The position numbers were made by a program, and so were the translations under genes. The notes beneath the pieces were generated by a model. The model saw only the letters and a list, made by a program, of their open reading frames with translations, was not told where the DNA came from and searched no databases. From Candidatus Portiera sp. (GTDB lineage Bacteria > Pseudomonadota > Gammaproteobacteria > CBDBNL01 > JAAOII01), in the NCBI GenBank assembly GCA_015163845.1, contig JAAOII010000131.1:1-12524 (forward strand): DNA of 12,524 bases. The letters run 5' to 3'. Shown piece by piece: positions 1 through 9,412 of this stretch. Positions within the stretch are counted from its first letter, which is position 1. The number at the start of each line of letters is the position of its first letter.

Positions 1-3000
1 ACTGGTTGAATTACCCTGATCTAAGTTGTCTGGTGGAACTCCACGAGTGTTATTATAGTTCGCAGAAATAGTATAGCTTACATTAGCATTCCAATAAGAA
101 GCATTAATTCTTGGATCCATATCAGGGGTATCAGAAAAATCACCTATTAAGCCCCCAACTTTAGCTGGCAGAAAAGTTGGGGTGCTACGCCCATCAGTGT
201 TTCTTTGTATGCGACTTGTAAGAGCTAAAGAACTCTTTATCCTGGACTCAGTATCAGCTACACTTACAAGCCCTCCTGTTTCGCCATCCCTAGTATCAAT
301 AGTAACAAATCTATAGACTATTGCCATAGATGCGAGAATTTCATCTCCAGATTCTATCCTACCGATTAGTCCAGCAGGATCTACATCACTACTAAGCTCT
401 TGCACCATTGCTAAACTAGCAATGACCTGATTATTACCCTGCATCCTCCCGATTAAACCACCACCAGTTAGATGACCAATTCTTCTGTTTACTAAGCCAG
501 CTGAGAAACTTATAGTATTGTTACTAAAGGCCCTACCTATTAAGCCGCCAGAGTTGCCGCCAGTACGTCCATTCGTCATAGTTTTAACCTCTGCTAAATT
601 ATGCTTTATTATGTTGTTGTTGTAAATTGTACCTATTAGACCGCCAATGAAATTATTGGCTTGAATATTATTAGCAGTGACATTTGAAAAAAGAACTCTG
701 CCACCACTTTCCAGCACGCCGATTAAACCACCAACTTCGTTGCTGGCTTCCAAGCCAATTTCGTTAGATCTGGCGGCTGTTGCATATACCAGCACATTGT
801 TATCAGTTGCACCTATTAGACCACCAACATTCTCCTTTCCTCCAATCTTTTTTGCTAAGACCGAAGAATGGCGGACTATTGCATTCTCTTTGAGAATGCC
901 AACCAAGCCCCCCACATTTTCAGAACCAGGTGCCGAAATATCAATGTTCTTGAGATGCAGATTACGCACTTCTGTGGCGATGGCTCCAAAAAAGCCAATT
1001 CCATCCTTGTGGTCAGAAGCAATATTAATGTCTATATTGGATATAGTATAATCATTGCCTTCAAATATGCCAGTGAATGCATCGTCGGATGTGGTGGAAT
1101 TACTCCCTACGGGTTCCCATCTGCTCAAATCAGGGTTATCTAACAAGTCCAGATTATACATTAACTCATAGCCAAAACAATTGCTGGTTGGATTAGCAGC
1201 TGCGTCACTATTAGAACCACAACCCAGAATGTTACCTCCAGAACTAGAATTGCCATCACTATTGTTGGAGTCCAGCCCAGTGCCAGCCAAATTGTTGCGA
1301 ATCATATTCAGTTGATCCACAGTATATATTTCTATCAGCTTATCGCCATCGTCATCCACATCTTCTGCCCAGTTATGGCCATCGCCATCTTCATCTTGAG
1401 GAAATAATTTCAAGGTGATGTTTATGGAAGGTGGACTTCCAACGGCATCTTCAGCTGTCAGGACAATTTTGCAAAACTCTCGCCTATTTTGGTTGTTAGA
1501 AGTAACAACATAAGTGGCATTTATAGTTGTTCCCGGGGCGGAGGTTGGATAATTGCTTGAGGTTGGATTGGCTACAGAGCAATCTCCCTCAGTGACACTT
1601 GAGTCAAGTGTTACTGAAGTATCCAAACTAGGGTCGCTCTTAGATAAAGTAACTCCAACTTCTATTGTATCAACACCAAAAAAAGTTCTGCCATCCACAA
1701 TATTAAATATTGATAGCAGTTGTGGCAAGACAAACTCTTGAGTGATTGTGGCAGTTGTCTCGTCTTCTGTTGCACTTATAGTTATACTACAGGATCCTGG
1801 AAGAAGGGCAATAATGCTTAGCAGAACTTCTGATGAATTGCCAGTGAAACTATGTAATCCGACTTCGCCACTAATACTACATATAGTTGGATTGGTGCTC
1901 ACAATGGCTAGTTGTTTGGTATTGGCATCTGCATCGCCATCCACTATGCTTACCGTGATATCAAAACTTGTTGGGTCACCTGTGCTATTAACATAACTAA
2001 AACTCTCTCTCGAAAAATAGCTGGATTCTGGTTGCGAAGTTATAGTCACCATTGGCGGCTCTTCCAGTTGGATCTGTATGGTCTGCGGAGTTATCATTTG
2101 ACCGTCTTCTCCAGCGGCGATGGTCACCGAACAACTGCCAGTTGTGCCAGCAGATGCACTGATACTTATGCTTGACATTGCTTGAGAGCTACTACTATTC
2201 CCCCCGCCAGAGACGGCAGCATAATTGCCCGCAGTGGCAGTTATTGAACCACCAGAGCAACCGGATGAGTTGACTGTCACAATGGGAGAGTTCTGCCATA
2301 CAGAAGCAGTGGCATCATTGCGGATAGCATTCACTGGGCTGGGAGTTAATGGGGTGCCATCATCTGGGTCACCATCGGTTACTGTTAGAGTAACTGTCAT
2401 GGTAGATCCGCCAGCAGAAACATTCACAGCCGCCTCTGAAAGCATTCCACTAGGACTTACTTGCCTATAACCCTGAATAACATAGGCGGCAGGGAAATTC
2501 ACACCAACAGAACTAGGTGAGCTCCCTTCTGAACCGGGACCTGAACCGGGGCTGGCAACCTTAACTCCACCAAAAGCAGCCCCAGTAATCATTGAACCAA
2601 TTTGTGGTGTATTACAATTATTATCGCTGCTAGATGCTTTAATGTCTTCAAGAGTCAGTATGCCTCCTGTCCCATTGCGTAAATTACCCCCTACACTAGC
2701 TGTCCCGTTAGTTTCTCTATCATAGACAGCTCCAGCTATATCTGTAGATAATAATAAACTAGCATTAGCAGATGACACCCGACATGTGACTGCGGCAGTT
2801 GAGGGGGAAGGTGCTTGCAGAGTGAAGTCCACATAATCATAGGTTATGTTATTGAGAATTTGGGTTGGCTGAACCTCTAAAAAGTCAGCGTCTGCCACAC
2901 TCACTTCTAAGCGGAAAAAATCGCCAACATTATTGTTGGTATTCAAGCTATTGTTATTCGCAGCAGGGAAGCTTATCTCTGTAACCCCTGGGGAATCATC

Positions 3001-6000
3001 AGCTCTAGTAACACTCAATGCAAATGATTGACTTGGCAAAGTAATTGCTGAACCATCAGAGCCATGATTATCAGTGAAATTGAAAGTTGGGTTATAACTT
3101 TTTACATCTTTATCATTGAGTAACCGCTTTGTGGTAATGGTGATAATTGCCTCATTGGTAGTGTTAGAGGGTATAGTAGTGTTTGTAGTTAAAAAGTCAT
3201 CTACATCTGCACTAAAAGTAAATGTGAAAAGTTGAGCGGGGGTTAATCCACCGCTCCCTAAACGCCGATCTATATCACCATCATTCACAGTAAAACGTCC
3301 AAGTTCATATCCTATGGTAGTATCCTCATTGATGGAAACAGATCCGATAGCAGCGTCTGGGATGGTTGCTGTCGTAAGATTAGATGCAAAGGTTACAGAC
3401 GCCTTGCCAGATAAATTGAAGGGAGCAGTGGCTGGCGATGTGCCAGTTGGGCTAAAATTGAAATCAATGTCAAATTTTTGTATGATCAAAGATAGCAAGG
3501 CATCAAGTTGGTCTTGATTCAAAGTTAAACTGTAGCTATCAATGGTTGCTTGAGCAATATTGGTAGATCCTGGAGATCCTGGAGATCCTGGAGATCCTGA
3601 AGACCCCAGCAAGGTCAAAGCATAGGCCTTTTCTGCAACCTTAGTAGTTGAAAGCTGCAGTGCCAGACCATTAGCTGCACTAGCATTACCCATTAAGTTT
3701 GACAGGGCCACTCCACTGACAGTTACCATATCACCCATAACATTTTCCAACTCGTCAAATAGCAGATCATCATCTCTAAAACTCACTTGAATATTATTAC
3801 GGCTGACAGTTGGGCTAGTCAAAGTGTTATCTAGGGTGAAATTTCTAGCAAGAAAACCCGGCAAAGCATCGCCATTCGTCACACTGGTCGGGTCAGGTGC
3901 CGCAGCAACAACTAACTTCTGATTGGACATAAACGGCCTAGAAATATTAGAAAGATCAAAGCCACGTTGTTCTGTTATCACATACTCAAAGGTTAGACCC
4001 TGTACTCCCCACCCATGCCGACTATATCTCAATCTATTAGAATTAACAACTGGTTCAATAAACTTTTTGTCTAGGTTGTTGTGTCTAGAATCATCCGTTC
4101 TGGTTATCATTGGTGAAGTCAAACTTATAGCAGTTACCCCGCCGTCACTTAGGCCGCGAGCAAGATTGTCAGCAGATATGTTGGTTAGGCGATAGGATAG
4201 ATCCACTTCAGTGGTTTCTAAAGGTCCGCTATCTTCAGTTAAATTTACCAAGTTTACTCCTCCGATTGATGTTGTAACATGCAATATCGGCACAACCGCG
4301 GTAACTGGATCAACTATCAATTTGAAAGACCTATCGCTAATTGAACCCAATGGGTTACCGTTTGTATCTCGGTCAGTGACCTTGATATTAATAACTGCGG
4401 TTCCATGTAAATTCTGTGCCAGGGCAAAGTCATATCTTGCTGTATAGCTAGTGGATAGGCTATCAGATACATTATTATTGGCAAGGTGATTTATATTCAC
4501 AGGTAATGAGGTTGGGGGGTTAGTAGTGACAGAAGAAGTTGCTTGTCTTAAGTCAATCAAAAAACCGTCTGCGGCTTGATTACTTAAGTCGTTAGGTCCT
4601 GTTCCAGCATCAACTTTTACATCTATGATTGGGAGACCTTCTCCCTTCGCAACTGCATCTGGATTACTAAACTCAACTAGTAGATCATACTTATCAAATG
4701 AGTTTACTGCTATAGAATTAGCAACTATTGTACGAGTGCCTCCGGCAAAAAAGAATTGGTCAGATGCTTGAGGATCAAAGCTTGCTCCGCTGGGCACCAA
4801 AGCCAACCTTATAAGTCCAGCCGCCTTAACTGCGACACTAAATTGAGCCAACGCATAATTTGAAGCATTATTATTCCCATCTTCTAAAGTCCGCGCTCTC
4901 AGAAAATAATTCAAATCAATGCTACTATTTGTATCAGCAGAGGCAAAGAGTGGCAAAGTATCAAGAGCATTATAGTGAGCCGTGGCATCAGTAGAACTAA
5001 CATAAGAAAATAATTTTTGCGTTATATTAATTTGTGTCCTATCATCGGCAGAGATAAGCCCATAGCTAAAATAATTAGAAAACTCGGCAGAGGCATCTAC
5101 CAAATTACCTGTTGCATCCTGCTTAAGAATTTCAATATTTTCAGCCAAGTCAATAGCTGAAGTAAAACCAATTAAAATTTCTTGTTGGGATCCCGAGTCA
5201 TCAAAAGTAAACTTGTCAGCACTCCCTTGCAGATCATTGCGACTAGCGGCAGATCTCCTTATGAAGTTATTATCTATGCTTACTCCTGCAGCATCTATAA
5301 GTTGAACGGTTGAATAAATTTGTCCTTGTCCAGCAACCGCAAGATTTATATGGTTGAGTGGGGCACCAACAATTTTGGCTGGATCTAGCTCAAGGTCCGC
5401 TGCCGCAGTTGCCTCTATATTAGTTAAATTATTAATTGGGGCGGCATAATCAGTTTGTGTATATCTGAGATCATATACTGGAATGCCTAAGCTTTCGCCA
5501 TTTGCATCAGCATAAACCACTCTCTTGGGATTAGCGGCTTCCACTTTCACATTAAAGGAAACTGGTGTAGCCCCTCGTCCTGCCGTTGAATTAACTAAGG
5601 TAATTGTTATGCTCTCACCAAATAATGCCTCTTCTATGAAATCTGCATCGCCAACTCTTAAGCGATAGCCAAATTCTCCAGTTGGTTCTTCCAGCACAAA
5701 GATTTTTGCTGAGTTTAATCTTGGTCTTAGTAAATCGGCATTAGAAAAACTAGTTGATACCAATGAAATATCAACTCTAGCTAAGGGCTTTCCATTAATT
5801 GTCTCATCAGCATCCTTGACTATATCTGTTGCCTTGATATTAAATCCTTCTATATATGTAGCAGTGTCTCCAACAACATCTTGCTCGTTGATGGATAAAT
5901 TTGTATAGGTTGGGTTATTGTTTATGAGTGCGGCTAAATCAGCAATGCTATTAGTTGGGTCATTGGTAATGAGTACTCTCAGAGTAATCTCGTCGGATAA

Positions 6001-9000
6001 TTTCGTGTCAGGATCACTGGCTTTGATGTAAACAGGGAAGGTTCTTCCATCACCAAGATTTTCCAAGGCATCTGCGTCTATGACTTGTAGTCGTAATTCT
6101 ATTCTGCCACCTACATTTCGGCTAACCACATCCAGTATGCCAGCAAAGCTTCCAGATAGTTCAAAGTTTAAACTTGCAGAATTATTAATGGTGGCGACCA
6201 CATTATCATCTAAGGTTCCACCATCTAAAGTTACGAATTGATTTTCGCCAGCACTCTCTAGTATTTGCCAAAGTCCATTGGAAACGACTTTTAGATCTGG
6301 TGCCTCAACAACGTCCACTGGAGTTATTGATATAGTCAATTCTGTTGTTTCTTGTTGGTTATTACTCGCCTCTGTTAGTAGATTTTGCTTAAGTAGAGGG
6401 ATGAAATCATCTGTTAGTTGATGTTTGCCACTATCTTTTATGTTTATTATTTCCTCCTCAGCCGTGCCGGCTGGGGCAGGTAATTCATAGTTGATTTTTC
6501 TCGCTAGATAAAATATTGCCGTTACTATTCCAGTTGGTTCGCTTTCAGCATCAAGCACGTCTTTATAGTCCACACGCAAAGATGAATTGGATGCTAGAAG
6601 AGTAATATCTAAACCAGAGCTAATGTCATTGTCGTCTTCAATATTAAACCTCACAATCTCAGTGCCCACAGGCGTGTTTTCTTTTATGGATAGTTCTAAG
6701 GTGTTAGTGCTGGCGTTAAATATTCCTTTGCTGGCGGCTGATAAAGTTGGAGCAGTATTAACATCCTCTACACGAATTGAGACAATCTCCACATCTGCTG
6801 TGGTGCGGACAAATATTCCATCATCTTCTGCTGTGACATAAACTGGTAGATTAAATACCTGGGGGAAGTTTAGTTCTTCCGCTCCTGATATGCTTAGGTC
6901 TCCAGTTGATGAGTTAATTTCAAACTTGCCAGATGGGTCATCTATAGATATTCCAGAGTTCTTAATATCTCCGAGCAATCCACTATCAGTAACAAACCCA
7001 AAATAGGGAATTGCTCCTTCATCAGGACTAATGGCATTCACAAGTGCGGGTTGCAAAGTCACTTGAGTCCCGGCTGCCATATTCTCATCAATTGCTCCTG
7101 ATAAATTCAGGGCTCTATTAAATGTTATGCGAGCAGTAGTCGCCAAAGAAATACTCAACATCTCTCCCACATAAGCATCATCATTAACCTGTATTGTTAT
7201 AGCTGTGCTATTAGTATTAGTGCTGATAGTCCCATCCATTTCTATGTAAGTAGCTTTAAGCGTTAGAGTTCCCTGATTAGTTGAATTAATTAAACCAGTG
7301 CTTGATACTACAAGTTGTCTTCCGACTGCTTTTCTTCCCCCTGATGCAGGATTGAGTATAAGTGATAATTGATTGGCAAAAGAAACTCCAGATGCATCCT
7401 CTATAGTATATTTCAGCTTATCATCATTTCCTGTCTCTGGGTCAACTAAAGCAAAACTACCTAAGACGGAGCGGCTAAGAGCATTAATGCCAGACAATAG
7501 GTAAATGGGAGAGCCGCCAGCGCCTGTCATAATATTATCCTTCACCTTGAATATAACATCATCCGCTAGCAAAAGTTTTTGCGAGTTAGTGGGGGATACA
7601 AAAATTGGATCATATCTTACATCTGTCAAAGTGAAATTAAAAGTGGCTTGATTCTTTATGTTTGCATCATTATTATCTTGCGTGGTGAGAGTTATCTTAT
7701 AGATTGCCTCTCCTCCATTGGCAGTTAACTGCTCGGAAGTAAATGCCTCATAATCAAGTAAGGATTTTTCTATAGTCAGTTCATATCTTGAGGCATTGGC
7801 AGAGTCAACTTGTACCTTGAAGGCGGAGGCAACCTCAGCATGTTTGCCAGTTGATGGTGAAATCATAACTCTTTGGTTAATTGTGTTATTGCGAAACTTC
7901 GCAGAAACATCCTCGTCATCTAATCTCATGAAAACCATATCCCTAAAGGGGGGCTGGCTCAGTGTGCCTTCGTTAGACGTGTTATATTTGTCGTAAGGAG
8001 CAATAGCTCCTTTGCCCTCTGAAGCCCCAACAAAGCTCAACACATTTCCACCAGTATTATTAATTAGTTCTATGGTTGGGGGGTCATTGGCATCCATAAC
8101 CTTGACCTGCAGATCAGCATAATAGCAAGCATTTTCACCTTCGCAGGTTGATTGGGCAATAGTCCGTGTAGTACCGGAACCATTCACTTGGTTTACCAAG
8201 GTAACATTGTTAAATTCATCAGAGTTAGTCGCATTAACTTTGGCACCAGAAATATTTGCTTCAGTTGTCTTATTATCAAGGACAAATGCCAAATGCCGAT
8301 AATCAATGCCATTTTGAGAAATAGCTAAGCGGCAATTATAGCTGGTGGGGGGCGTCTCGTAATCAAAAATATTACCGGCCTTTATCTGTATATCATTGTT
8401 ATCTATATATAGTGCGTAATTGGCGCAAGGTAGATTGGGGTTTCCTAGGTCGCTCAAAGAATAGAATAAAGTTGCTGAGGAATTTAAATCTCTATTAGAT
8501 AATCCATAGCCATCCTTTAGGTTATCGCTTTGCTTAATATTGGTAAGAGTCACTCCAGCCGTTAAATCATTATTTTCGAAAATATTTCCCGTAAGATTGA
8601 ACGTGGGAGCAGTTGGTAGAAATAGGTCACCTAATTTAAAATTTCGGTTATAGACAATCGGTGCAGTTTCTAATGGGAGTGCATTTCTATTCAAAAAATC
8701 AACTGCAACATCTGTTGTATAAACTTTTTTAGTCATACTTGCTCCAGCACTGGCGGTAACATTGAAGCTAACAGTTAAGCGGATAGTGAGTTGTGGAAAA
8801 AATTTAATAATATCGGCAAAAGTGAGTTCTTCTTCGCCTGGATTCATAAGAGTGATGTTGCCATCATCTTCTATGCCAAAAAATCTGCTGGGTAGATAGC
8901 CATCAGCCGTAGCCGCATCAGCTGGTTCTACAAGGCTCAAATTTGTTTGATAATCACCTGATTCTTCGGATAATGCAGCAATATCTCGAGGGTTCTCCAA

Positions 9001-9375
9001 CCCTAATTCTTCAGCGACAATATTATTCTTAATGGAGTTAAGGTTGAGTAATAGACGAGCAATCTTTATTGGTTCTGCTGTAATAATTGTTGAGGTACCA
9101 TTGCTTAAAGAGTTTGGAGCAGCAAAAGTATAAGAACTATGGGAAAATGCTCCTATATTTCGCTGAGGAGGATCTATAACGCCACCGCTGCCATTGCCAT
9201 TGCCACCGCTGCCATTGCCATTGCCACCGCTGTCACCGCTGCCGCTGCCATTGCCACTTGCACAAGCAACAGCTAATATGGCTACAGATATTAATGCCAT
9301 TAGAGATTTTATGGACTTTAACGACAACTTCCCCAAAAGATTTTGATGCCTAGTAGATATAAGAAATTTATTCAT
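1..9375 (-). CDS. Giant cadherin-like/Ig-like/GLUG repeat lipoprotein, putative surface adhesin (3' end outside window)
   Basis: The frame is open from the ATG at 9375-9373 to the window edge: 3125 codons read with no stop, so the C-terminus is missing. Residues 1-38 form a lipoprotein signal ending AVAC. Residues 41-65 are a Gly/Asn/Ser linker. The stalk (about 66-2180) carries cadherin-type features: DANDPP at 428-433, LDYE near 540, VEDVNTAP at 869-876, ENTPVGT at 899-905, SDPDT near 1120 and VTDRDT near 1668. A Gly-Ser-Pro tract lies at 1926-1937. Residues about 2190-2640 look Ig-like, with cysteine pairs at 2373/2415, 2499/2529 and 2599/2635. An acidic Asp-rich stretch begins at 2661, followed by QLNMIRNNLAGTGL (2688-2701), CFGYELM (2733-2739) and nine GLUG-like GGL(I/V)G motifs from 2821 to 3074. 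By alignment with the neighbouring gene, the stop is probably about 70 codons beyond the edge. Adhesion is inferred from architecture. Alternative in-frame starts are ATGs at 9420 and 9300; no strong Shine-Dalgarno decides between them. Confidence 0.9.
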   Translation of the reverse strand, partial: MNKFLISTRHQNLLGKLSLKSIKSLMALISVAILAVACASGNGSGSGDSGGNGNGSGGNGNGSGGVIDPPQRNIGAFSHSSYTFAAPNSLSNGTSTIITAEPIKIARLLLNLNSIKNNIVAEELGLENPRDIAALSEESGDYQTNLSLVEPADAATADGYLPSRFFGIEDDGNITLMNPGEEELTFADIIKFFPQLTIRLTVSFNVTASAGASMTKKVYTTDVAVDFLNRNALPLETAPIVYNRNFKLGDLFLPTAPTFNLTGNIFENNDLTAGVTLTNIKQSDNLKDGYGLSNRDLNSSATLFYSLSDLGNPNLPCANYALYIDNNDIQIKAGNIFDYETPPTSYNCRLAISQNGIDYRHLAFVLDNKTTEANISGAKVNATNSDEFNNVTLVNQVNGSGTTRTIAQSTCEGENACYYADLQVKVMDANDPPTIELINNTGGNVLSFVGASEGKGAIAPYDKYNTSNEGTLSQPPFRDMVFMRLDDEDVSAKFRNNTINQRVMISPSTGKHAEVASAFKVQVDSANASRYELTIEKSLLDYEAFTSEQLTANGGEAIYKITLTTQDNNDANIKNQATFNFTLTDVRYDPIFVSPTNSQKLLLADDVIFKVKDNIMTGAGGSPIYLLSGINALSRSVLGSFALVDPETGNDDKLKYTIEDASGVSFANQLSLILNPASGGRKAVGRQLVVSSTGLINSTNQGTLTLKATYIEMDGTISTNTNSTAITIQVNDDAYVGEMLSISLATTARITFNRALNLSGAIDENMAAGTQVTLQPALVNAISPDEGAIPYFGFVTDSGLLGDIKNSGISIDDPSGKFEINSSTGDLSISGAEELNFPQVFNLPVYVTAEDDGIFVRTTADVEIVSIRVEDVNTAPTLSAASKGIFNASTNTLELSIKENTPVGTEIVRFNIEDDNDISSGLDITLLASNSSLRVDYKDVLDAESEPTGIVTAIFYLARKINYELPAPAGTAEEEIINIKDSGKHQLTDDFIPLLKQNLLTEASNNQQETTELTISITPVDVVEAPDLKVVSNGLWQILESAGENQFVTLDGGTLDDNVVATINNSASLNFELSGSFAGILDVVSRNVGGRIELRLQVIDADALENLGDGRTFPVYIKASDPDTKLSDEITLRVLITNDPTNSIADLAALINNNPTYTNLSINEQDVVGDTATYIEGFNIKATDIVKDADETINGKPLARVDISLVSTSFSNADLLRPRLNSAKIFVLEEPTGEFGYRLRVGDADFIEEALFGESITITLVNSTAGRGATPVSFNVKVEAANPKRVVYADANGESLGIPVYDLRYTQTDYAAPINNLTNIEATAAADLELDPAKIVGAPLNHINLAVAGQGQIYSTVQLIDAAGVSIDNNFIRRSAASRNDLQGSADKFTFDDSGSQQEILIGFTSAIDLAENIEILKQDATGNLVDASAEFSNYFSYGLISADDRTQINITQKLFSYVSSTDATAHYNALDTLPLFASADTNSSIDLNYFLRARTLEDGNNNASNYALAQFSVAVKAAGLIRLALVPSGASFDPQASDQFFFAGGTRTIVANSIAVNSFDKYDLLVEFSNPDAVAKGEGLPIIDVKVDAGTGPNDLSNQAADGFLIDLRQATSSVTTNPPTSLPVNINHLANNNVSDSLSTSYTARYDFALAQNLHGTAVINIKVTDRDTNGNPLGSISDRSFKLIVDPVTAVVPILHVTTSIGGVNLVNLTEDSGPLETTEVDLSYRLTNISADNLARGLSDGGVTAISLTSPMITRTDDSRHNNLDKKFIEPVVNSNRLRYSRHGWGVQGLTFEYVITEQRGFDLSNISRPFMSNQKLVVAAAPDPTSVTNGDALPGFLARNFTLDNTLTSPTVSRNNIQVSFRDDDLLFDELENVMGDMVTVSGVALSNLMGNASAANGLALQLSTTKVAEKAYALTLLGSSGSPGSPGSPGSTNIAQATIDSYSLTLNQDQLDALLSLIIQKFDIDFNFSPTGTSPATAPFNLSGKASVTFASNLTTATIPDAAIGSVSINEDTTIGYELGRFTVNDGDIDRRLGSGGLTPAQLFTFTFSADVDDFLTTNTTIPSNTTNEAIITITTKRLLNDKDVKSYNPTFNFTDNHGSDGSAITLPSQSFALSVTRADDSPGVTEISFPAANNNSLNTNNNVGDFFRLEVSVADADFLEVQPTQILNNITYDYVDFTLQAPSPSTAAVTCRVSSANASLLLSTDIAGAVYDRETNGTASVGGNLRNGTGGILTLEDIKASSSDNNCNTPQIGSMITGAAFGGVKVASPGSGPGSEGSSPSSVGVNFPAAYVIQGYRQVSPSGMLSEAAVNVSAGGSTMTVTLTVTDGDPDDGTPLTPSPVNAIRNDATASVWQNSPIVTVNSSGCSGGSITATAGNYAAVSGGGNSSSSQAMSSISISASAGTTGSCSVTIAAGEDGQMITPQTIQIQLEEPPMVTITSQPESSYFSRESFSYVNSTGDPTSFDITVSIVDGDADANTKQLAIVSTNPTICSISGEVGLHSFTGNSSEVLLSIIALLPGSCSITISATEDETTATITQEFVLPQLLSIFNIVDGRTFFGVDTIEVGVTLSKSDPSLDTSVTLDSSVTEGDCSVANPTSSNYPTSAPGTTINATYVVTSNNQNRREFCKIVLTAEDAVGSPPSINITLKLFPQDEDGDGHNWAEDVDDDGDKLIEIYTVDQLNMIRNNLAGTGLDSNNSDGNSSSGGNILGCGSNSDAAANPTSNCFGYELMYNLDLLDNPDLSRWEPVGSNSTTSDDAFTGIFEGNDYTISNIDINIASDHKDGIGFFGAIATEVRNLHLKNIDISAPGSENVGGLVGILKENAIVRHSSVLAKKIGGKENVGGLIGATDNNVLVYATAARSNEIGLEASNEVGGLIGVLESGGRVLFSNVTANNIQANNFIGGLIGTIYNNNIIKHNLAEVKTMTNGRTGGNSGGLIGRAFSNNTISFSAGLVNRRIGHLTGGGLIGRMQGNNQVIASLAMVQELSSDVDPAGLIGRIESGDEILASMAIVYRFVTIDTRDGETGGLVSVADTESRIKSSLALTSRIQRNTDGRSTPTFLPAKVGGLIGDFSDTPDMDPRINASYWNANVSYTISANYNNTRGVPPDNLDQGNSTS
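142..915 (-). repeat. GLUG repeat array of the giant protein
   Basis: Nine motifs of the type GGL(I/V)G or a close variant begin near residues 2821, 2851, 2882, 2911, 2943, 2972, 3001, 3034 and 3074. The spacing is about 30 residues. The intervening segments are rich in Ser, Ala, Asn, Val and Ile, as expected of a repeated beta-strand fold. This matches the GLUG motif found in secreted and surface bacterial proteins. The seventh motif (AGLIG) and eighth (GGLVS) are degenerate. The array is followed by a SYW motif near 3093-3095, which also follows the GLUG array of the upstream gene. Confidence 0.85.
1294..1395 (-). other. Acidic calcium-binding-like stretch and IRxNLAGTGL motif of the giant protein
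   Basis: Residues 2661-2694 begin DEDGDGHNWAEDVDDDGD, spaced like the Asp-rich calcium loops of thrombospondin type 3 repeats, but without the full DNCP...NPDQ core seen in the neighbouring protein. The stretch leads directly into LIEIYTVDQLNMIRNNLAGTGL. The same order (DDDGDGLVDIY, then LNQIRDNLAGTGL) occurs in the upstream gene, so this is the start of a shared C-terminal module. Calcium binding is inferred from the motif. Confidence 0.7.
3565..3600 (-). repeat. 9-base tandem repeat encoding a collagen-like Gly-Ser-Pro tract
   Basis: Four consecutive 9-base units (AGATCCTGG on the plus strand, the last ending TGA) encode the core of the peptide GSSGSPGSPGSPGS around residues 1926-1937 of the giant protein. 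The repeat resembles a very short collagen-like Gly-X-Y segment but is far too short to fold as a collagen triple helix on its own. It more likely forms a flexible hinge between stalk domains. A second Gly/Pro/Ser-rich segment (SPGSGPGSEGSSPSS) lies near 2506-2550 and probably plays the same role. Confidence 0.85.
9181..9255 (-). repeat. 21-base tandem repeat encoding Gly/Asn/Ser linker
   Basis: Directly after the lipid-anchor cysteine are two exact copies of a 21-base unit (9181-9201 and 9202-9222). Degenerate copies continue to 9255. They encode residues 41-65, which are only Gly, Asn and Ser plus a single Asp. The unit is a multiple of three, so copy-number change would lengthen or shorten the linker without breaking the frame. 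A flexible, uncharged tether between membrane anchor and folded stalk is the probable role. Confidence 0.8.
9262..9375 (-). other. Lipoprotein (type II) signal peptide of the giant protein
   Basis: The first 38 residues contain a long basic n-region with six Lys/Arg residues up to Lys23. A hydrophobic core follows (SLMALISVAILAVA, residues 24-37), then Cys38. The -3 to +1 residues are Ala-Val-Ala-Cys, close to the lipobox, although Ala at -3 is less usual than Leu. The residues after the cysteine (ASGNGSG) are small and flexible, as is usual for lipoproteins. This predicts export, lipidation at Cys38 and anchoring of the mature N-terminus in a membrane. Whether the protein is flipped to the cell surface cannot be read from the sequence. 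The internal Met26 (ATG at 9300) would give a shorter, equally typical lipoprotein signal. Confidence 0.75.
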
Positions 9376-9412
9376 AGTTAACTTGTGCCACCACTTTTTT
9401 ATGACTAGTAAA

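Noticed and set aside
677..4447. Forward-strand open frames, for example 677-1051, 1742-1996, 2225-2470, 3314-3517 and 3923-4195
   Set aside because: They lie wholly antisense to the continuous giant minus-strand frame, have no recognisable domains or ribosome binding sites, and their composition mirrors the opposite strand.
6587..7996. Forward-strand open frames at 6587-6841 and 7796-7996
   Set aside because: They are antisense to cadherin-like coding sequence with clear protein motifs on the minus strand, so they are shadows.
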